A stretch of 64,000 nt of DNA, from positions 8,319,501 through 8,383,500 of the forward strand of contig CANTUV010000055.1 in assembly GCA_947685225.1 (NCBI GenBank), written 5' to 3'. The notes under the pieces were generated by a model, which saw only the letters and a list, made by a program, of their open reading frames with translations, was not told the origin of the DNA and did not search any database. Below are positions 35,914 through 47,733 of this stretch, one piece after another. The first letter of the stretch is position 1, and each line of letters starts with the position of its first letter. The position numbers and the translations under genes were made by a program. The DNA comes from Garcia nutans. Lineage: Eukaryota; Streptophyta; Magnoliopsida; Malpighiales; Euphorbiaceae.

Positions 35914-37333
35914 ACTACCACACACTTTGCTCTTTGCTCATCCTTGCGTAAAGTCAATATTAAACCAAGTCTGAAAGATTATCTTAACACAATAAAGAAA
36001 CTTCAAAAATTTAAAAATATAGGTCTTATACTCAATATTTACCATCAAAATCCCATAGAAGTTCAATTAAATGGAAGTTAACAAATAAAAAGATCATATT
36101 TATAAAGAAGACAAACATTCTCAACCATAAGCCCACAAGAACTGCAATTTATCAAAATTTGACCATTCTTATGTATTTATTTATTTTTCTATTTTTAAAG
36201 CTACTATGTTTTGCTTCCTTTTTCTTTTTCGATTGGCACTCTCTATCGTCACGGTTACCTATTTACCCTTTGATCGCCACCTTCAGAGAGTGCCTTACTC
36301 ATGTTCTTTAATAAATTTATATGAGTTTGAACTAGAACATCGAACCAATATCTACTTATTTGGAAAAGTTTCTCTCATTATAATTGAGTTTTGACCGTCA
36401 CCTTCAGAAAGTCCCTTGCTCATATTCCTTAACATTTTAATAATTAGAACTATAACTTGAGAGTCCACATGGGGCTCATGCCAATCCCTGGTTACTTTAC
36501 TAAGTTAGAACAATAGATTATAATTCCACCAATTACAACAACTTTCTTATTATTCATTTCGAAAATTTATTTAGAAAGTTTGAAAAGAACATCAGTATTA
36601 CTAAAAGGTAGAGTTGATATTACTCATAGAGTTTGTAAAGCTAATTTCTATATCAGTATAATGCCTGAAATTCTAAAACTTCCAAGTAATTAAAATATCA
36701 TGAAATAAAAATATTAAATATTAAATATAATAGACCTATGAAATTGAATTAAGAGTTTCAGATATTGCATCACAATTCTCAAACAAACAAAGGTTCAACA
36801 ATTTAACAACAAGCTCGAGTTTCACAAGCAAAAGACTAAGCTCAAGTTTTATAAGCAAAATACTAAGTATGAGTAAGTACAAAATTTTCAAATATCTCAT
36901 CCCACACTTTAGAAACTATCATTGTCCTTAATGCAAAAATATGAAAGTAAAGGAGAGAAGTAAGAAAATTAAAGGTTTAAATACTCCCTTGAAATATTAT
37001 GAGGACAATTATATGCAATCGAGGCTAATGAGATGGAGATGATTGTTCTTGGGTGGCCTCTTCCATATAGTCATCCAATTTCAGTTCAATCCTATCCAAG
37101 CCAAAGAAAAACTAAACAAATTTAAACCTTCTCAAGATAAAATTCATAGAACCAACCCTACACTTAAACCATATTTTAACAATTAGGATTTGGACAAATG
37201 CATTGAGAACTATAAAACAAAATTACTTCTAAAAAAATAAAATAAAAAAACTAAGAAAAGACATGAAACTAGAAAAATAAGAGTAAAAAGGTAGTTCCGA
37301 GTTACATTTATTAAGTTAACTTTCTTTAGGAGC
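35914..37333 (-). other. 3' non-coding region of the gypsy remnant
   Basis: No domain is recognised. On the minus strand it includes the phrase GACAATGATAGTTTC near 36925 and AAGTGTGGGATGAG near 36905, resembling the conserved 'gacaatg...agtgtggg' tract found before LTRs of Athila-like elements. This supports the element type and orientation. Confidence 0.5.
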
Positions 37334-37850
37334 TCAATCTCTTAGTTTGTTGTTGTCATAGAGCAACAAATCTTTACCATGTACAAACTTCTTTTTGACA
37401 ATGCATTTATCATACCAATCCTTTGTTCTCTTCTTGTAAATACTAGAATTGTCATATTTTAAATGGTCAGATAAAGGCCTAAGCTCTGTTTTTATTATTT
37501 CAATATATGTCTCCTCCTTTATTCCCATCACAACATCGGATGGAGGTATGCTCTCTAACTCTATTACTTCCTTTTTCAATATAGGACCCTCCTCTTCAGT
37601 TGTGCTTGAAAGCATGAGACATTTCTCTAAGTTATCTTCCATTAGAATAGCTTGTTGATATTTATCTGCATACTTATCAGTAATATCAATTTTATAACAA
37701 ATATCATCAAAACTAATTAAAAGCTTTTTCATTACTTGCTTGATATCAAAGACTATTTCTTTATCATTAAATCTAAGAGTTAATTTACCATCTTTGTTAT
37801 CAATTAATGCCCCATCTGTAGCTAAAAATGGTCTACCTAAAATCAATGTC
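37334..37850 (-). pseudogene. gypsy pol remnant: protease end joined to integrase tail
   Basis: A 170-codon open frame. The start ILGRPFLATDGALID is the end of the retroviral-type aspartic protease of Athila-like elements, and ELRPLSDHLKY is the lead-in to reverse transcriptase. This is followed directly by YKKRTKDWYDKCI and GKDLLLYDNNKLR, the C-terminal tail of integrase. Reverse transcriptase, RNase H and the integrase core are therefore missing by an internal deletion that happens to keep the frame open. It encodes no complete enzyme. Confidence 0.75.
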
Positions 37851-37978
37851 TAAAATTTAATCCCTAACAATCTAATATTTTAGTTAGATTTTAGGAATTA
37901 GATTTTAAACAAGAAGAGAGTTAAAGAAAGGAAAAAACAAAATGTGTTTATAAGTTAAGAAAAATATGACTCAGCGTG
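37851..37978. repeat. short repeat remnant, left flank of the large LTR retrotransposon
   Basis: The sequence TAAGTTAAGAAAAATATGACT (37952-37972) is echoed by GAGTTAAGAAAAATATGAGT at 53965-53984 beyond the other end of the retrotransposon, and more distantly at 12950-13060. This is the target DNA the element inserted into. GCGTG at 37974-37978 is the left target duplication. Confidence 0.5.
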
Positions 37979-39883
37979 TGTAGACCCTTAATTTTTAATC
38001 CAGTCCAGTATGATATTTTTAAACAGTCCAAAATAATTTTTATAGTATTTTAATATTTATTATTTATTTTAATTAATATTTATTACTTATAATATTTATT
38101 TTTAATAATGAAAATAAAAATAAAAATAAAAAGATAAAAAATAAAAAAATCGGTGACAGCAGAATCGGCAATGAAAGTTGTTGACGAAGAATTGGCTTGG
38201 GCCAATTCGCCGCAAGAAAAACCTGCGACGAATTAGCTACAAACCAATTTTTGCCAGTGCAGTCTTGCATGTTAGTAGACCGGGCCCGCACGCGGTTTTT
38301 CTTGAACTTTATTTTACTTGATTTTTTATTTTATTTCCAAAATAATTTTTAATTTCTTTAACATACTAGGTTTTTTATTTTTTTTAATTACCTATAAATA
38401 CCACATTAAAACACACAGAAGAGGATCTGACTTTTGGAAGGAGCTGGATTTTTGGGAGATTCAAAACCTTGGACTTAAAACAGCAAGAGGCAGTCAACAA
38501 GCAACAAAGAATCCATCAAAGGCAGCCCACATTATCTTTGTTATTGTTCAACCAGAATTCAAATTGTGGTGGAACCAACAACGGAGGTTTGAGTTTCTAT
38601 TGACTTATTTATATTTACAGTAGCTTCATCATTAAAATTGATCGATTGTTTAAACATACAATAGATGATGTTTTTGCTATTTGATCAATTATTCTATTTA
38701 CCATCTAGACTCTATTTAAAGCCCTAAAAAATTATTTTTCAAAATCCTAATACCTTAATACCCGTAAAACTAATTTTTGAAATCTAAAACCCTAATTATA
38801 CTTTTCTAAAACCATAAAACAATAATCTGTTCTCTTAAAATGATAATCAATTCTATTTTTCTGAGATTCACAGTAGCCTATTCATTCCAAAGACCTAACT
38901 TAAAATACTGTTTTCATGATCTTCAATCTTATTTACTTAAACCCTAAACTTTAATATTATTTCATATACAACTTCCGAAATCCTAAATCCTAAACTTCTA
39001 TTCTTTAGATTCAAACCCTAATTTATTTCAAACCTAATCTCCAATTCAAACATCCAGTATCCATATTATTTCCTTTACATTAAATATTTTTTAGTTGATT
39101 GATCTAGTCCAGTGAATATAAAACCCTAATTGTTAAACATAAAACCCAAAAAATCCTAATTGATGCATAAACCCTAAATTTATATACTTACTGTTTTATT
39201 AAAATTATATGAATATTTATTATATATTTTGATTAATGTTTCATGTCTTTGATGAATGATTTATTTATTATGAATGATTGTTTACTTTTATTGATTTGCT
39301 TTGGTTTCAAAATATTGTAAGAGGCATGTTTTATTTTTTTTGGGTACCACATATTGTGAGCATCATGTAATTTAATTTCTTTTAAAGTTTTTGGATTAAT
39401 GTAAAGAACACATTTTCACTTTTTGATATGTCTCCTATTTAGTTTTAGACATTAGACGATATAAGAACACGTTTCCATCCTCGGATGGGTGTCCATTTAT
39501 TTATTTTGTTTGGACATTACTTTGATTTTAATGTAATGATGTTTTATTTTCATTGTTGCATGTAGTATGGATAATATCATTATATTTAATAATTTTATAA
39601 TTTTAAGACCTGAAAAGAAGGTCGGCTCCAATGAACTGGGCGTTATGGGGGTGCTAGGCCATTTCTCACCTTCCCCACACGTGCCCAACTTTTTGAACCC
39701 ATTAAGGGGTTGGAGATTCCTTAGGAATCGAGTCATCCAACCCTTTCTTTTTCTCGGCCCGTTCGGGTGGCGACTCCATTTTCTCCGGACTTAGGCCCGT
39801 GTTCTCTAAGGCCCTAAGCCTAAACGGTGCCGAAGTCACAAGAACCATTCCACCGGGAGTGGGGGTAAAAATCTCCGCTCAAA
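37979..39883 (+). repeat. 5' LTR, 1905 bp
   Basis: Begins TGTAGACCC. The terminal CTCACA of the partner LTR is CTCAAA here, a point change. It matches the 3' LTR pieces 45763-46294 and 53323-53926 along their length. Compared with the 3' copy it lacks about 80 bp of the GC-rich ACGAATTGGCC repeats near 38230, and it has many substitutions, so the insertion is old. Confidence 0.88.
38391..38401 (+). promoter_or_regulatory. LTR promoter TATA box
   Basis: CCTATAAATAC is preceded by T-rich sequence and followed after ~20 bp by CACACAGAAGAGGATC. The same box occurs in the 3' LTR at 46215-46225 (CCTATAAATAT). It probably marks the U3/R boundary. Confidence 0.55.
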
Positions 39884-39884
39884 G

Positions 39885-39902
39885 TGGCGACTCCACTGGG
39901 GA
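39885..39902 (+). other. primer-binding-like site
   Basis: TGGCGACTCCACTGGGGA starts two bases after the LTR end, the position where reverse transcription is primed by a host tRNA. This motif is familiar from Tat/Ogre-type elements. The matching tRNA was not verified here. Confidence 0.6.
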
Positions 39903-41080
39903 TAAGAGAAGTTGATTATGTTGGTCTTTATATTATTCTATTCTTTCTTATCATGATATTATCCATTACATCATATTAGATTGTATTGTGTACGTAAGTT
40001 AGGACGCTCATGTTACCCATGTTGTGTTATGTAAAGGATATCATACTTTCACTCAAGGCATGGAGATCGAGCATGCCATAACCACTCATAGCCTTATACC
40101 TTTTGGTATATACTTGCTATGGGAACCTAAGCCTTTCAACCTAAAGACAAAAAGCTCATGTAATTGGCCTAGTTACTTTCCTAAGATTTTTACCCCAAAT
40201 GCTTGTTGTTTGACTATAGTTAATTTATCTTGATTTAAATCATGACTTATTTGATTTGTTCTTTTTCTAATATGACCTAAGTACATAGTAAGCTCAAAAA
40301 TAATTCTTTTCCTCTAAGATCCAAAGACCAAAACTATTTTTAAAATTTTCAAAATGGTCTTTGGACATAAAATTTTTTCAAAATAAGTCAAAAATTCTTT
40401 TCTCATGATCCAAATACAAAGCCCAAAATTCATTTTTTTTCTAAAATCTTTTTTATGGGCTTTGAAATAAATTTTTTTTTTTACTTCATTAAGACCTTTT
40501 GAAAGAGCTTACAAATTATTTAGGTCAATTATATAATACCAAAAATTAATTGTGAGCCTAGTTTATACTAAGAATTATTAATTATGAGCTTATTTTTGGA
40601 ATGAATCATTAGTTACTTTTTCAAGTGAGAAATATATTATAATAAACCTCTTAATTTAGTTTTAATCCAATATAGCATAAAAGCTACTATAGTTGGTTAA
40701 ATGGATTAAAATATAATTAATGAAAATTATCATGAATTGATTTTCATTTTTGAAAATATAACTATTGGTTGAACCGTCCGAGGAAATTTTTCGAAAATAA
40801 AATATCCTATGTTGGTATTTTTGTTAGCCATATACCTAGGAAAAGAGACTTGCCATTCATGTGTGGATGTTATAATATTGGAATGAACGTCCTATTTATC
40901 CTTGTTTGTTTGTTGTTTGTGCATACATGCATACATATATTTACATCTCATATCATTGATCCTCTTTGGCTCACAGCCCTAGGTTACAATAGTTCAAAAG
41001 CCTACGACAACCCCACCTACACCAGTGATATTGAATCCAGCAACGAATCAATTACTCTCACCAAAAGCAATAGAGCCTGA
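39903..41080 (+). other. untranslated leader of the LTR retrotransposon
   Basis: Mostly non-coding. Open frames at 40024-40233 and 40769-41080 have no domain. The end of the latter (LWLTALGYNSSKAYD and following) may be the decayed start of gag. Confidence 0.45.
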
Positions 41081-42420
41081 ACAAATTCAAAGAATGGTGG
41101 ATGATGCCATCAATGCCAAGATGGAAGAACTGAAGGAGGTCCCGGCTGAGACTATGAAGAACCAATTGGCTGAATGCCGAGGCATCCGCTAGCACCAAGA
41201 AGCTGAAGGACAAAGGGAAGACTAAGGTTGGTGAAATGGCTTTTAATGATAATAAGGTAATCATTGATGATGATGATGACTGGACTCAATACTTTCAAGA
41301 TCCTCAAGACAAGAAGAAGGAGCCTAAGGTTGTTGAAAGATCAGTTGTGGAGAAAACTGAAACTTCAGATGTTGATAAGATGATTGATTTAGAAAAGAAA
41401 TTTGAGAAGAAACTGAAAACCGAAGAGATGTCCGAGATCGACAAACTATTTAAAAAGATGAGGAGGTCCCTTATAATTTTAAGATGCCTTTCTTCGCTAG
41501 ATACAATGGTACTGAAAATTCTCATCTCCATGTGAAGCAGTACATCACTGCCATGCAATCTGCCAGAGCCACTAAGGCTCAAACTCTAAGATATTCCATG
41601 CTCTTATTGGACCATGTTATCCAAAATTGGTTCAACACCTTAGAGAAAAGTACTCAAAAATTGGGACATGTTGTACAAGGCTTTCATTCAGCAATATGGG
41701 TACAATGTCGAGCTGAAAGTTACCTTGATGGAGGTGGAAGCCATTAGGCAATGACCAAATGAGAATTTTCTGGACAATGTGAAGAGATGGAGGAATAAGG
41801 CATCTTTGCTCAAGAAGAGGCCCGATGAATCAAATCATATCAGAATGATAGTCAGATGCGTCCTTCCTAACCTGTGTGAGAGGCTGTCTCATACCCTTAT
41901 AAGGAATTTCAAGGACCTCTTACAAGCTGGTTTGCAAATAGAATAGTGGGAAAGAGAGAAAAACCATTTTTTTGCAAAATGGAATTATCAGTCTAACAAT
42001 CAAAGTACATATAAAGAAGTCGATGTCAATACAACTAGTTAAGTAAATAGAAGGCAATTTTTAGATCTAGGAAAACCTTTGTCTTGGGTCTTCAACAAGC
42101 TATAAAAGAATGGACTATTACATCCATTGATCCCTTGACCTTTGTCGAATCTTTTACCCCAAAAATTTGATACTAAAGCCTTTTTTGAATTTCATCAGAC
42201 ACAAGGACATGAGACAGACAAATTCTTATGACTAAAATATGAGATCCAAATTTAATTGACAGTGGTAAGCTGCCTAAGCCTGATAAGCCTAACACAAAAG
42301 ACAATCCTTTGCCAAGGTTCAACAGAGTGCCACCACCAACAACCTTCATGGTAGGAAAAGGATTAGAAGAAGATTTTGTTTTATCATCTTTTCAAGATGA
42401 GAATATTGAAGATGTGGAAT
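41081..42420 (+). pseudogene. gag polyprotein, frameshifted
   Basis: A charged, Lys/Glu-rich segment (41236-41470) precedes the capsid region. The capsid is recognisable from 41475: MPFFARYNGTENSHLHVKQY, then QNWFNTLEK and, in another frame, NENFLDNVKRWRNKA, which match the retrotransposon gag domain. Near 42180-42240 the nucleocapsid-like segment EFHQTQGHETDKF has lost the cysteines of the zinc knuckle and contains a stop. LPKPDKPNTKDNPLPRF follows near 42270. Gag packages the element's RNA in cytoplasmic particles. At least three frameshifts and several stops make this copy defective. Confidence 0.75.
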
Positions 42421-44815
42421 GAGGAGAAATTTTGTTCAACAAACTTCCATTAGCTTGGAGTGTTGCTCTATTCTTTCTTTAATATTTAATTGGAACAATT
42501 ATGTTTTTGAAATTTAAAGTTGCTTAAATAAATTATTTTCATTAAACTTTTATTGGTCTTTACTCATTTTGGTGCTCAACCAATGAGGAATCTAACTTGA
42601 TAATTCATGATTAATATATTTATGCATCATAAATTGAATGACTTTACTAAGTGAGAAAATTTTTCTATAGCATTGAGTTGTGTATGCTTACTTAGAGAGG
42701 GCTCCTGCATAATTACCTTTATCTAATTCCTAGTCAGTCTTAGAACATGCTTTGACAAACTTTCAAAGTAAAATTTGAACTCTGCTTATTTAAGGGAGAG
42801 ATGATCTAGGCATTGTTTGACAAGCCAACAACTAGTATCCACCCTATTAAATATCAATCCCTAGTTGTTCCTTTGAGCTTTCATAAAATTTTAGCTTTCT
42901 TTTCATTGGCTTACAAACCCCAACAACCTACCCTGAGCTGTTGTGATATTTTTGACAAGTCTTATAATCACTAAGATGAAGAGGCAAGAAGATCAAAGAA
43001 AGAAATGAATAGTCAAAACCATGAGGATAGTTAAACTTCTCAAAACCATAAGGGTAGTTGAAGTTCACCTGAATTAGACCAAATATCACAGATAAAGTTA
43101 GGACTGAAGCAGATTAATACCACTCCTCTCATCCATTATTATAAACACAAGTTGGAACAAACAAGACGACTCTGTTAGAGCTAGAACCAAAGAAAAAAAG
43201 AATAAAAAAATAAAAAAAAGAAAGAAAAGAAAAAGAAAGAAAAAAAGAAAAATAAAAGAAAAATAAAAAATGGTTCAGAAAGTCAACCAATTTCTCTTTT
43301 ACCTAAAACATCAAAAGACTTCCATAAGGACAGTTTGACTTGAATTGGTCTAACTCAACCAAAGATTCAATCAAAATTAGAGAGATATGAGAAAAGGTCA
43401 TCCAGTTCTTGATAGTCCTACAAGAAAGGACAAAATGATAAAATGCTCAAAGAAAGAGAAGAGTAAGAAAAAGAAAGAGAAAGAAAAGGGAAAAGAAAAA
43501 ATGATGATGAATATGGGTACTAAACTTTTTGTAAAGAAAAAGACTATCCCAATCAAGATCCAGATTACCGTCAAGAAGAAAGAAGAATGTTCAAAGCTCT
43601 ATCTTATTCCTGCTTTCAACTATCTAAACAAGAAATTTGTAGTGTGAGGGTTTGCCCATATTGTCACAACGGCTCCAACTTACAAATGACCTTCATTTAA
43701 TCCATGTCCCTTATAGACCCCATTTTAAGTCTATTAAAGATCTATTGATCTCTCTTGGTAGGTAGAGTCTATTAGTGGAGATAGTTTGAATAAGAATGCA
43801 TATGAGATAGATAATATTCAAACTCAAATGAGATCTTTGACCAAATAATGTGTATGTGCCTATCTGAAGTACAACAATTCTTGCTTAAATAGAAATGATT
43901 CCCGAGTTTAGTACAATAACTAGGGTTGTCATATTATAGATATGTTAATTTGAAGAATCGAGTCCTGAGGTACAATGACACTGATTTGACAAAGTCAACA
44001 TAAGATTTAAAAAAAATATAAAAGAATGTGTGTTTTTATCATACAAAGCCTTCAAATTAAGGGAAGTATATTGAACTATCGAATCCCGAAAGACACATTA
44101 GGCAAAGTAAATGATTATTTGCAAGGTTGTGAAAAGTTACCAACTGGCGTGCTGAATCCTAGTTTGAAATGAATATATCTTCGCTGCTTGGGCCTCACCA
44201 CTCATGTTTTCAACATCCCAAAGATAAAAACCATAAATGCAAAACCTTTTGTCATTCCAATGCAGGACCTGAGCGAGCATTTGAAAGGAGCCAATGAGAA
44301 CACTTCTGCTGATCATCTCGGTATATGAGTCAATGAAACCACTGTAAATATTATTCATGAATATCATACATACATAAGCATATCACATTGCATTTTTTTA
44401 TATTGTATTGTCAAAGTGAACAACAAACACCCTGTGAAGTAAAGAATTAAAAGAAGATATGAAATCAGGGGGCATGGAAGGCCCATTGCTTGAGGAAGCT
44501 TTAGTCATTTTGCAAAAGAAAGAAGAGATGCATAATTGTGCGAAGAACTAGACAACAAAAACATCAATCAAAGCCTGCATGAAAAAAATCTTTGGTTTGA
44601 GCCTACACAGGGGCAAAATTTCTCCTTTTTAATTTTTAGTTTTACCATGCAGGGGGCAACGAGAAGATATGAGGGTCAGCTTAAAATAGTTGAATTTTTT
44701 GCTAAAGGAAGAACAAAAAGAACAAAAAAAAAAGAAGAAAGTAAGATTCTCAAAAGAATAAAGATGCAAGAGACAAAAGATCAGTCCAGCTAGAAGAGCT
44801 AAAACCAGTATAAGA
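42421..44815 (+). other. non-coding interior in place of pol
   Basis: No protease, reverse transcriptase, RNase H or integrase motif is found on either strand. A-rich purine runs lie at 43185-43270 and 43450-43500. An 87-codon frame at 43387-43647 is made of Lys/Glu runs and is regarded as low complexity. The region appears to be native to a non-autonomous element. Confidence 0.6.
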
Positions 44816-44819
44816 CCCG

Positions 44820-45700
44820 ATGCCAAGGATGAAGATCCAATTTCAAGGGTGAAGACCCAAAGATAAGAGATGAAAATCCAAGGTGTAAGGATGAAGATCC
44901 ATTTTAAGGGTAAAGACCCTACAATCCATTAAAGAATGAAACAATCAATTGAAAGGAAGCCAAAATTCTCAACCGATAAAAGGTCAGTCAAATTCAATCC
45001 TGAGTTCAAGTACCCAGACTCAAGTCGAGAACCCAAAAATTTAGTTTTGGATCGAGTACCCAAAAATTTAATTTCGGGTCGAGCACCCAAATCAAATCCA
45101 ATTCCGGGTCGAGTATCCAAAATTCAGTCTTAGGTCCAAGTACCAAAATCAAATCCAGTTTTAGGTAGAGCACCCAAATCTAGTCTTGGATCAAGAATCC
45201 AATTTTGGGTCGAGCACTCATAATCCAGTTTTGAATCGAGCATCTAAATTAGCGCCGGGTCGAGAAACTCAAATTCAGTTTCGGATTGAGTACTCAAAAA
45301 TCTAGTTTCGGGTCGAGCACCTATCATCCAGTCTTGGATCGAGCATCCAAATCAGCCTCGGGTCGAGAATCTAAAATTTAGTTTTGGGTAGAGCACCCAA
45401 AATCTAGTTTCGGGTCGAGAACTCAAATCCAATTCTAGTATCAGGTCGAGCACCCAAAATCCAATTTTGGGTCAAGAACCCAAATCCAAATTTAGTTTCG
45501 GGTCGAGCACCCAAAATTCAATTTTGGATCGAGAACCCAAATCAAAATTCAGTTTTGGATCGAGCACCCAAAATTTAATCCCGGGTCGAGAGCCCAATCA
45601 AATTTATTCTCGGGTTGAGAACCCAACTCATTTCGGGTCCAGAACCCAAACCAACTTCAACCACTGGTCGAGAACCCATTCTCATCCAAAATCTGCTCAA
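44820..45700 (+). repeat. tandem array of GGGTCGAG..ACCC units, ~28 bp
   Basis: From about 45020 to 45690 some two dozen diverged units of the form (T)TTCGGGTCGAGCACCCAAAATCCAG follow one another at 27-31 bp. The core GGGT-CGAG-ACCC is an imperfect palindrome. A short related array with GGGTGAAGACCC cores precedes it (44820-44920). An open frame at 45467-45775 is a by-product of the repeat. The array lies in the 3' untranslated part of the element. Confidence 0.8.
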
Positions 45701-45744
45701 AGTCATATTACTTTTCACTCTCTTCTACTGAAAGTCTCAGATAG

Positions 45745-45762
45745 TTCAAGCAGGGAGCAAAC
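45745..45762 (+). other. purine-rich tract before the 3' LTR
   Basis: TCAAGCAGGGAGCAAAC directly precedes TGTAGACCC at 45763, as expected for the plus-strand priming site of an LTR retrotransposon. It is less pure than usual. Confidence 0.5.
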
Positions 45763-46294
45763 TGTAGACCCTTAATTTTTTCACCCAGTCCAGTCCGATA
45801 TTTTTAAACAATTTAAAATAATTTTTTATAATTTTTTAATATTTATTATTTATTTTAATAATATTTATTACTTATAATATTTATTTTTAATAATAAAAAT
45901 AATTAAATCGACGCTGGCAGAATCGGCGACGAAAGTCGTTGGCTACGAATTGGCTTGGGCCAATTTGCCGCAGAAAAAACCTGCGACGAATTGGCCACAG
46001 GCCAATTCACCGCAAGTTTTACTTGTAGCGAATTGACTTGTGGCCCGCGCCCAGCCAACAGCGCCAGCAACAATTTTTGCCAGCACAGTCTCGCAAGCCA
46101 ATAGACCGGGCCGCGTGCGGTTTTTCCGAAACTTTATTTTACTTAGTTTTTAATTTTATTTTCAAAATAATTTTTAATTTTCTTAACATACTAGCTTATT
46201 TATTTTTTTAATTACCTATAAATATTACATTAAAACACACAGAAGAGGATCTGACTTTTGGAAGGAGCTGGATTTTTGGGAGATTCAAAACCTT
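45763..46294 (+). repeat. 3' LTR, left piece
   Basis: Matches 37979-38470 of the 5' LTR, with an extra ~80 bp of ACGAATTGGCC-type repeats. The match stops at AAAACCTT (46287-46294), where integrase-coding sequence of the nested element begins without any LTR, so this is a deletion junction and not an insertion boundary. Confidence 0.85.
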
Positions 46295-47547
46295 TAGCTG
46301 TTAGGGAACTCCCTAAGGACTTAACTTATCAAGCAAAGAAGAAATTCTTTTCTGATCTAAAGTATTATTTTTGGGAGGATTCCTTTTTGTTTAAGTTATG
46401 TAAGGATCACATGATCCGACGCTGTGTGGCATTACCCGAAAAAATGAACATCCTTAGTCAATGCCATGCCGGACCAGCTGGTGGTCATATGGGAGCCAAT
46501 AGAACTGCTCAAAAGGTACTAGAATCAGGATTTTATTAGCCCACTTTGTTTAGGGATAGCTACGATTTTGTAAACCGCTGTGATCGATGCCAAAGGGCTG
46601 GAAACATTTCATCTCGTGATGAGATGCCCCAAAATGGGATTCTAGTTTGTGAAATTTTTTTATGTATGGGGAATTGATTTTATGGGACCATTTCCCAACT
46701 CTTTTGGCAACAAATACATTCTGGTAGCTATAGATTATGTGTCTAAATGACCTGAAGCCCAAGCCTTGGCAACCAATGATGCTAGGGTTGTAGTGCAATT
46801 TTTGAAGAAGCTATTTTCTCAATTTGGTACACCAAAAGCAATTATCAGTGATAGGGGTACTCACTTTTGTAACACTCAGCTTGAAAAGGTTTTGAAAAGA
46901 TTAGGAGTCACACATAGGTTTGCTACTCTCTATCACCCTCAAACTAGTGGCCAAGTTGAAAACACGAATAGGGAAATCAAACGAATTCTAGAAAAAACTG
47001 TCGAGCGATCCGGAAAGGATTGGTCTAAGTAATTGGACAATGCTCTATGGGCTTTTAAAACTGCATTTAAAACTCCCTTAGGCACTACACCATTCAGATT
47101 GGTATATGGAAAAGCTTGTCATTTATCCGTTGAAATAGAACATCATGCATATTGGGCAATAAAACAGATTAACCTTGATCTAGCTTGTGTAGGTGAAAGG
47201 CGAAATTTGCAGGTAAATGAATTAGATGAGTGGAGGTTGCAAGCTTATGATAATGTAAGAATGTATAAAGAACGTACCAAGAGATGGCATGATGTTCACA
47301 TCAAGAAACAGAAAGAGTTTCAAGCAGGAGATCAGGTATTACTGTACAATTCAAAGCTTCGACTCTTCCAGGTAAGTTAAAGTCTCGATGGTCCAGTCCT
47401 TTTACTGTCAAGGAAGTTTTCTCTTACGGAGTGGTTGAAATAAGCTACCCGGAAAAAGGAGATTTCAAAGTCAATGGGCACAGGCTCAAATCTTATTTTG
47501 GAGGGGAAATACAGGCCTTAAAGGAGGTTTTACACCTCCAAGATTAG
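46295..47547 (+). pseudogene. integrase of the nested Athila-like element
   Basis: The zinc-binding HHCC part is visible (HAGPAGGHMGANRTAQKV, then NRCDRCQRAGN). In the catalytic core the second Asp is in ISDRGTHFCN and the Glu lies in SGQVENTNREIKR. The C-terminal part reads ERTKRWHDVHI, then, one frame over, KSRWSGPFTVKEV, ending at a stop at 47545-47547. It is inactivated by stops at 46537 and 46748 (each at a position normally Trp), a stop at 47031, a frameshift in a T run near 46656 and another near 47371. It would have catalysed insertion of the element's cDNA. Confidence 0.85.
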
Positions 47548-47733
47548 GGATATTCGTCCGACCGTCCAACTAATACGACGTTAAAGAAGTGCTGGGTGGG
47601 AGACAACCCACCGTTTTTATGTTTTTGGTTTGTGTTGTCATTTTATTTTAACTTTCTTTTATTGAATGGTTGGTTGTTGTTTTGCCTAATCTGAAGTTGC
47701 AGAGGGAATTTGATTTTTGGAGACTAAATTGAG
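47548..47733 (+). other. post-pol linker of the nested element
   Basis: Includes CTGGGTGGGAGACAACCCACC (47591-47611), a short stem-forming phrase that commonly follows pol in Athila-like elements. No ORF is present. Confidence 0.5.

Larger units (their letters stand above)
34837..37850 (-). mobile_element. Ty3/gypsy remnant inserted into the Mutator-like element
   Basis: On the minus strand the order is pol remnant (37850-37334), non-coding 3' region, purine-rich GTGTGTGGTAGT, then an LTR starting TGATAAATG (35913) and ending GCATGCATCA (34837). The left flank ATGAT (34832-34836) is the candidate 5-bp target site. The 5' LTR, gag and most of pol are missing on the right, where the element ends near 37850. 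Confidence 0.75.

Noticed and set aside
43387..43647. Lys-rich 86-codon frame as a nucleocapsid gene
   Set aside because: No zinc knuckle; Lys/Glu runs arise from A-rich purine tracts.
45467..45775. 102-codon frame with repeated SRVENP/GSRTQ phrases
   Set aside because: It is a translation of the tandem array, with no start context and crossing into the LTR; not a repeat protein.
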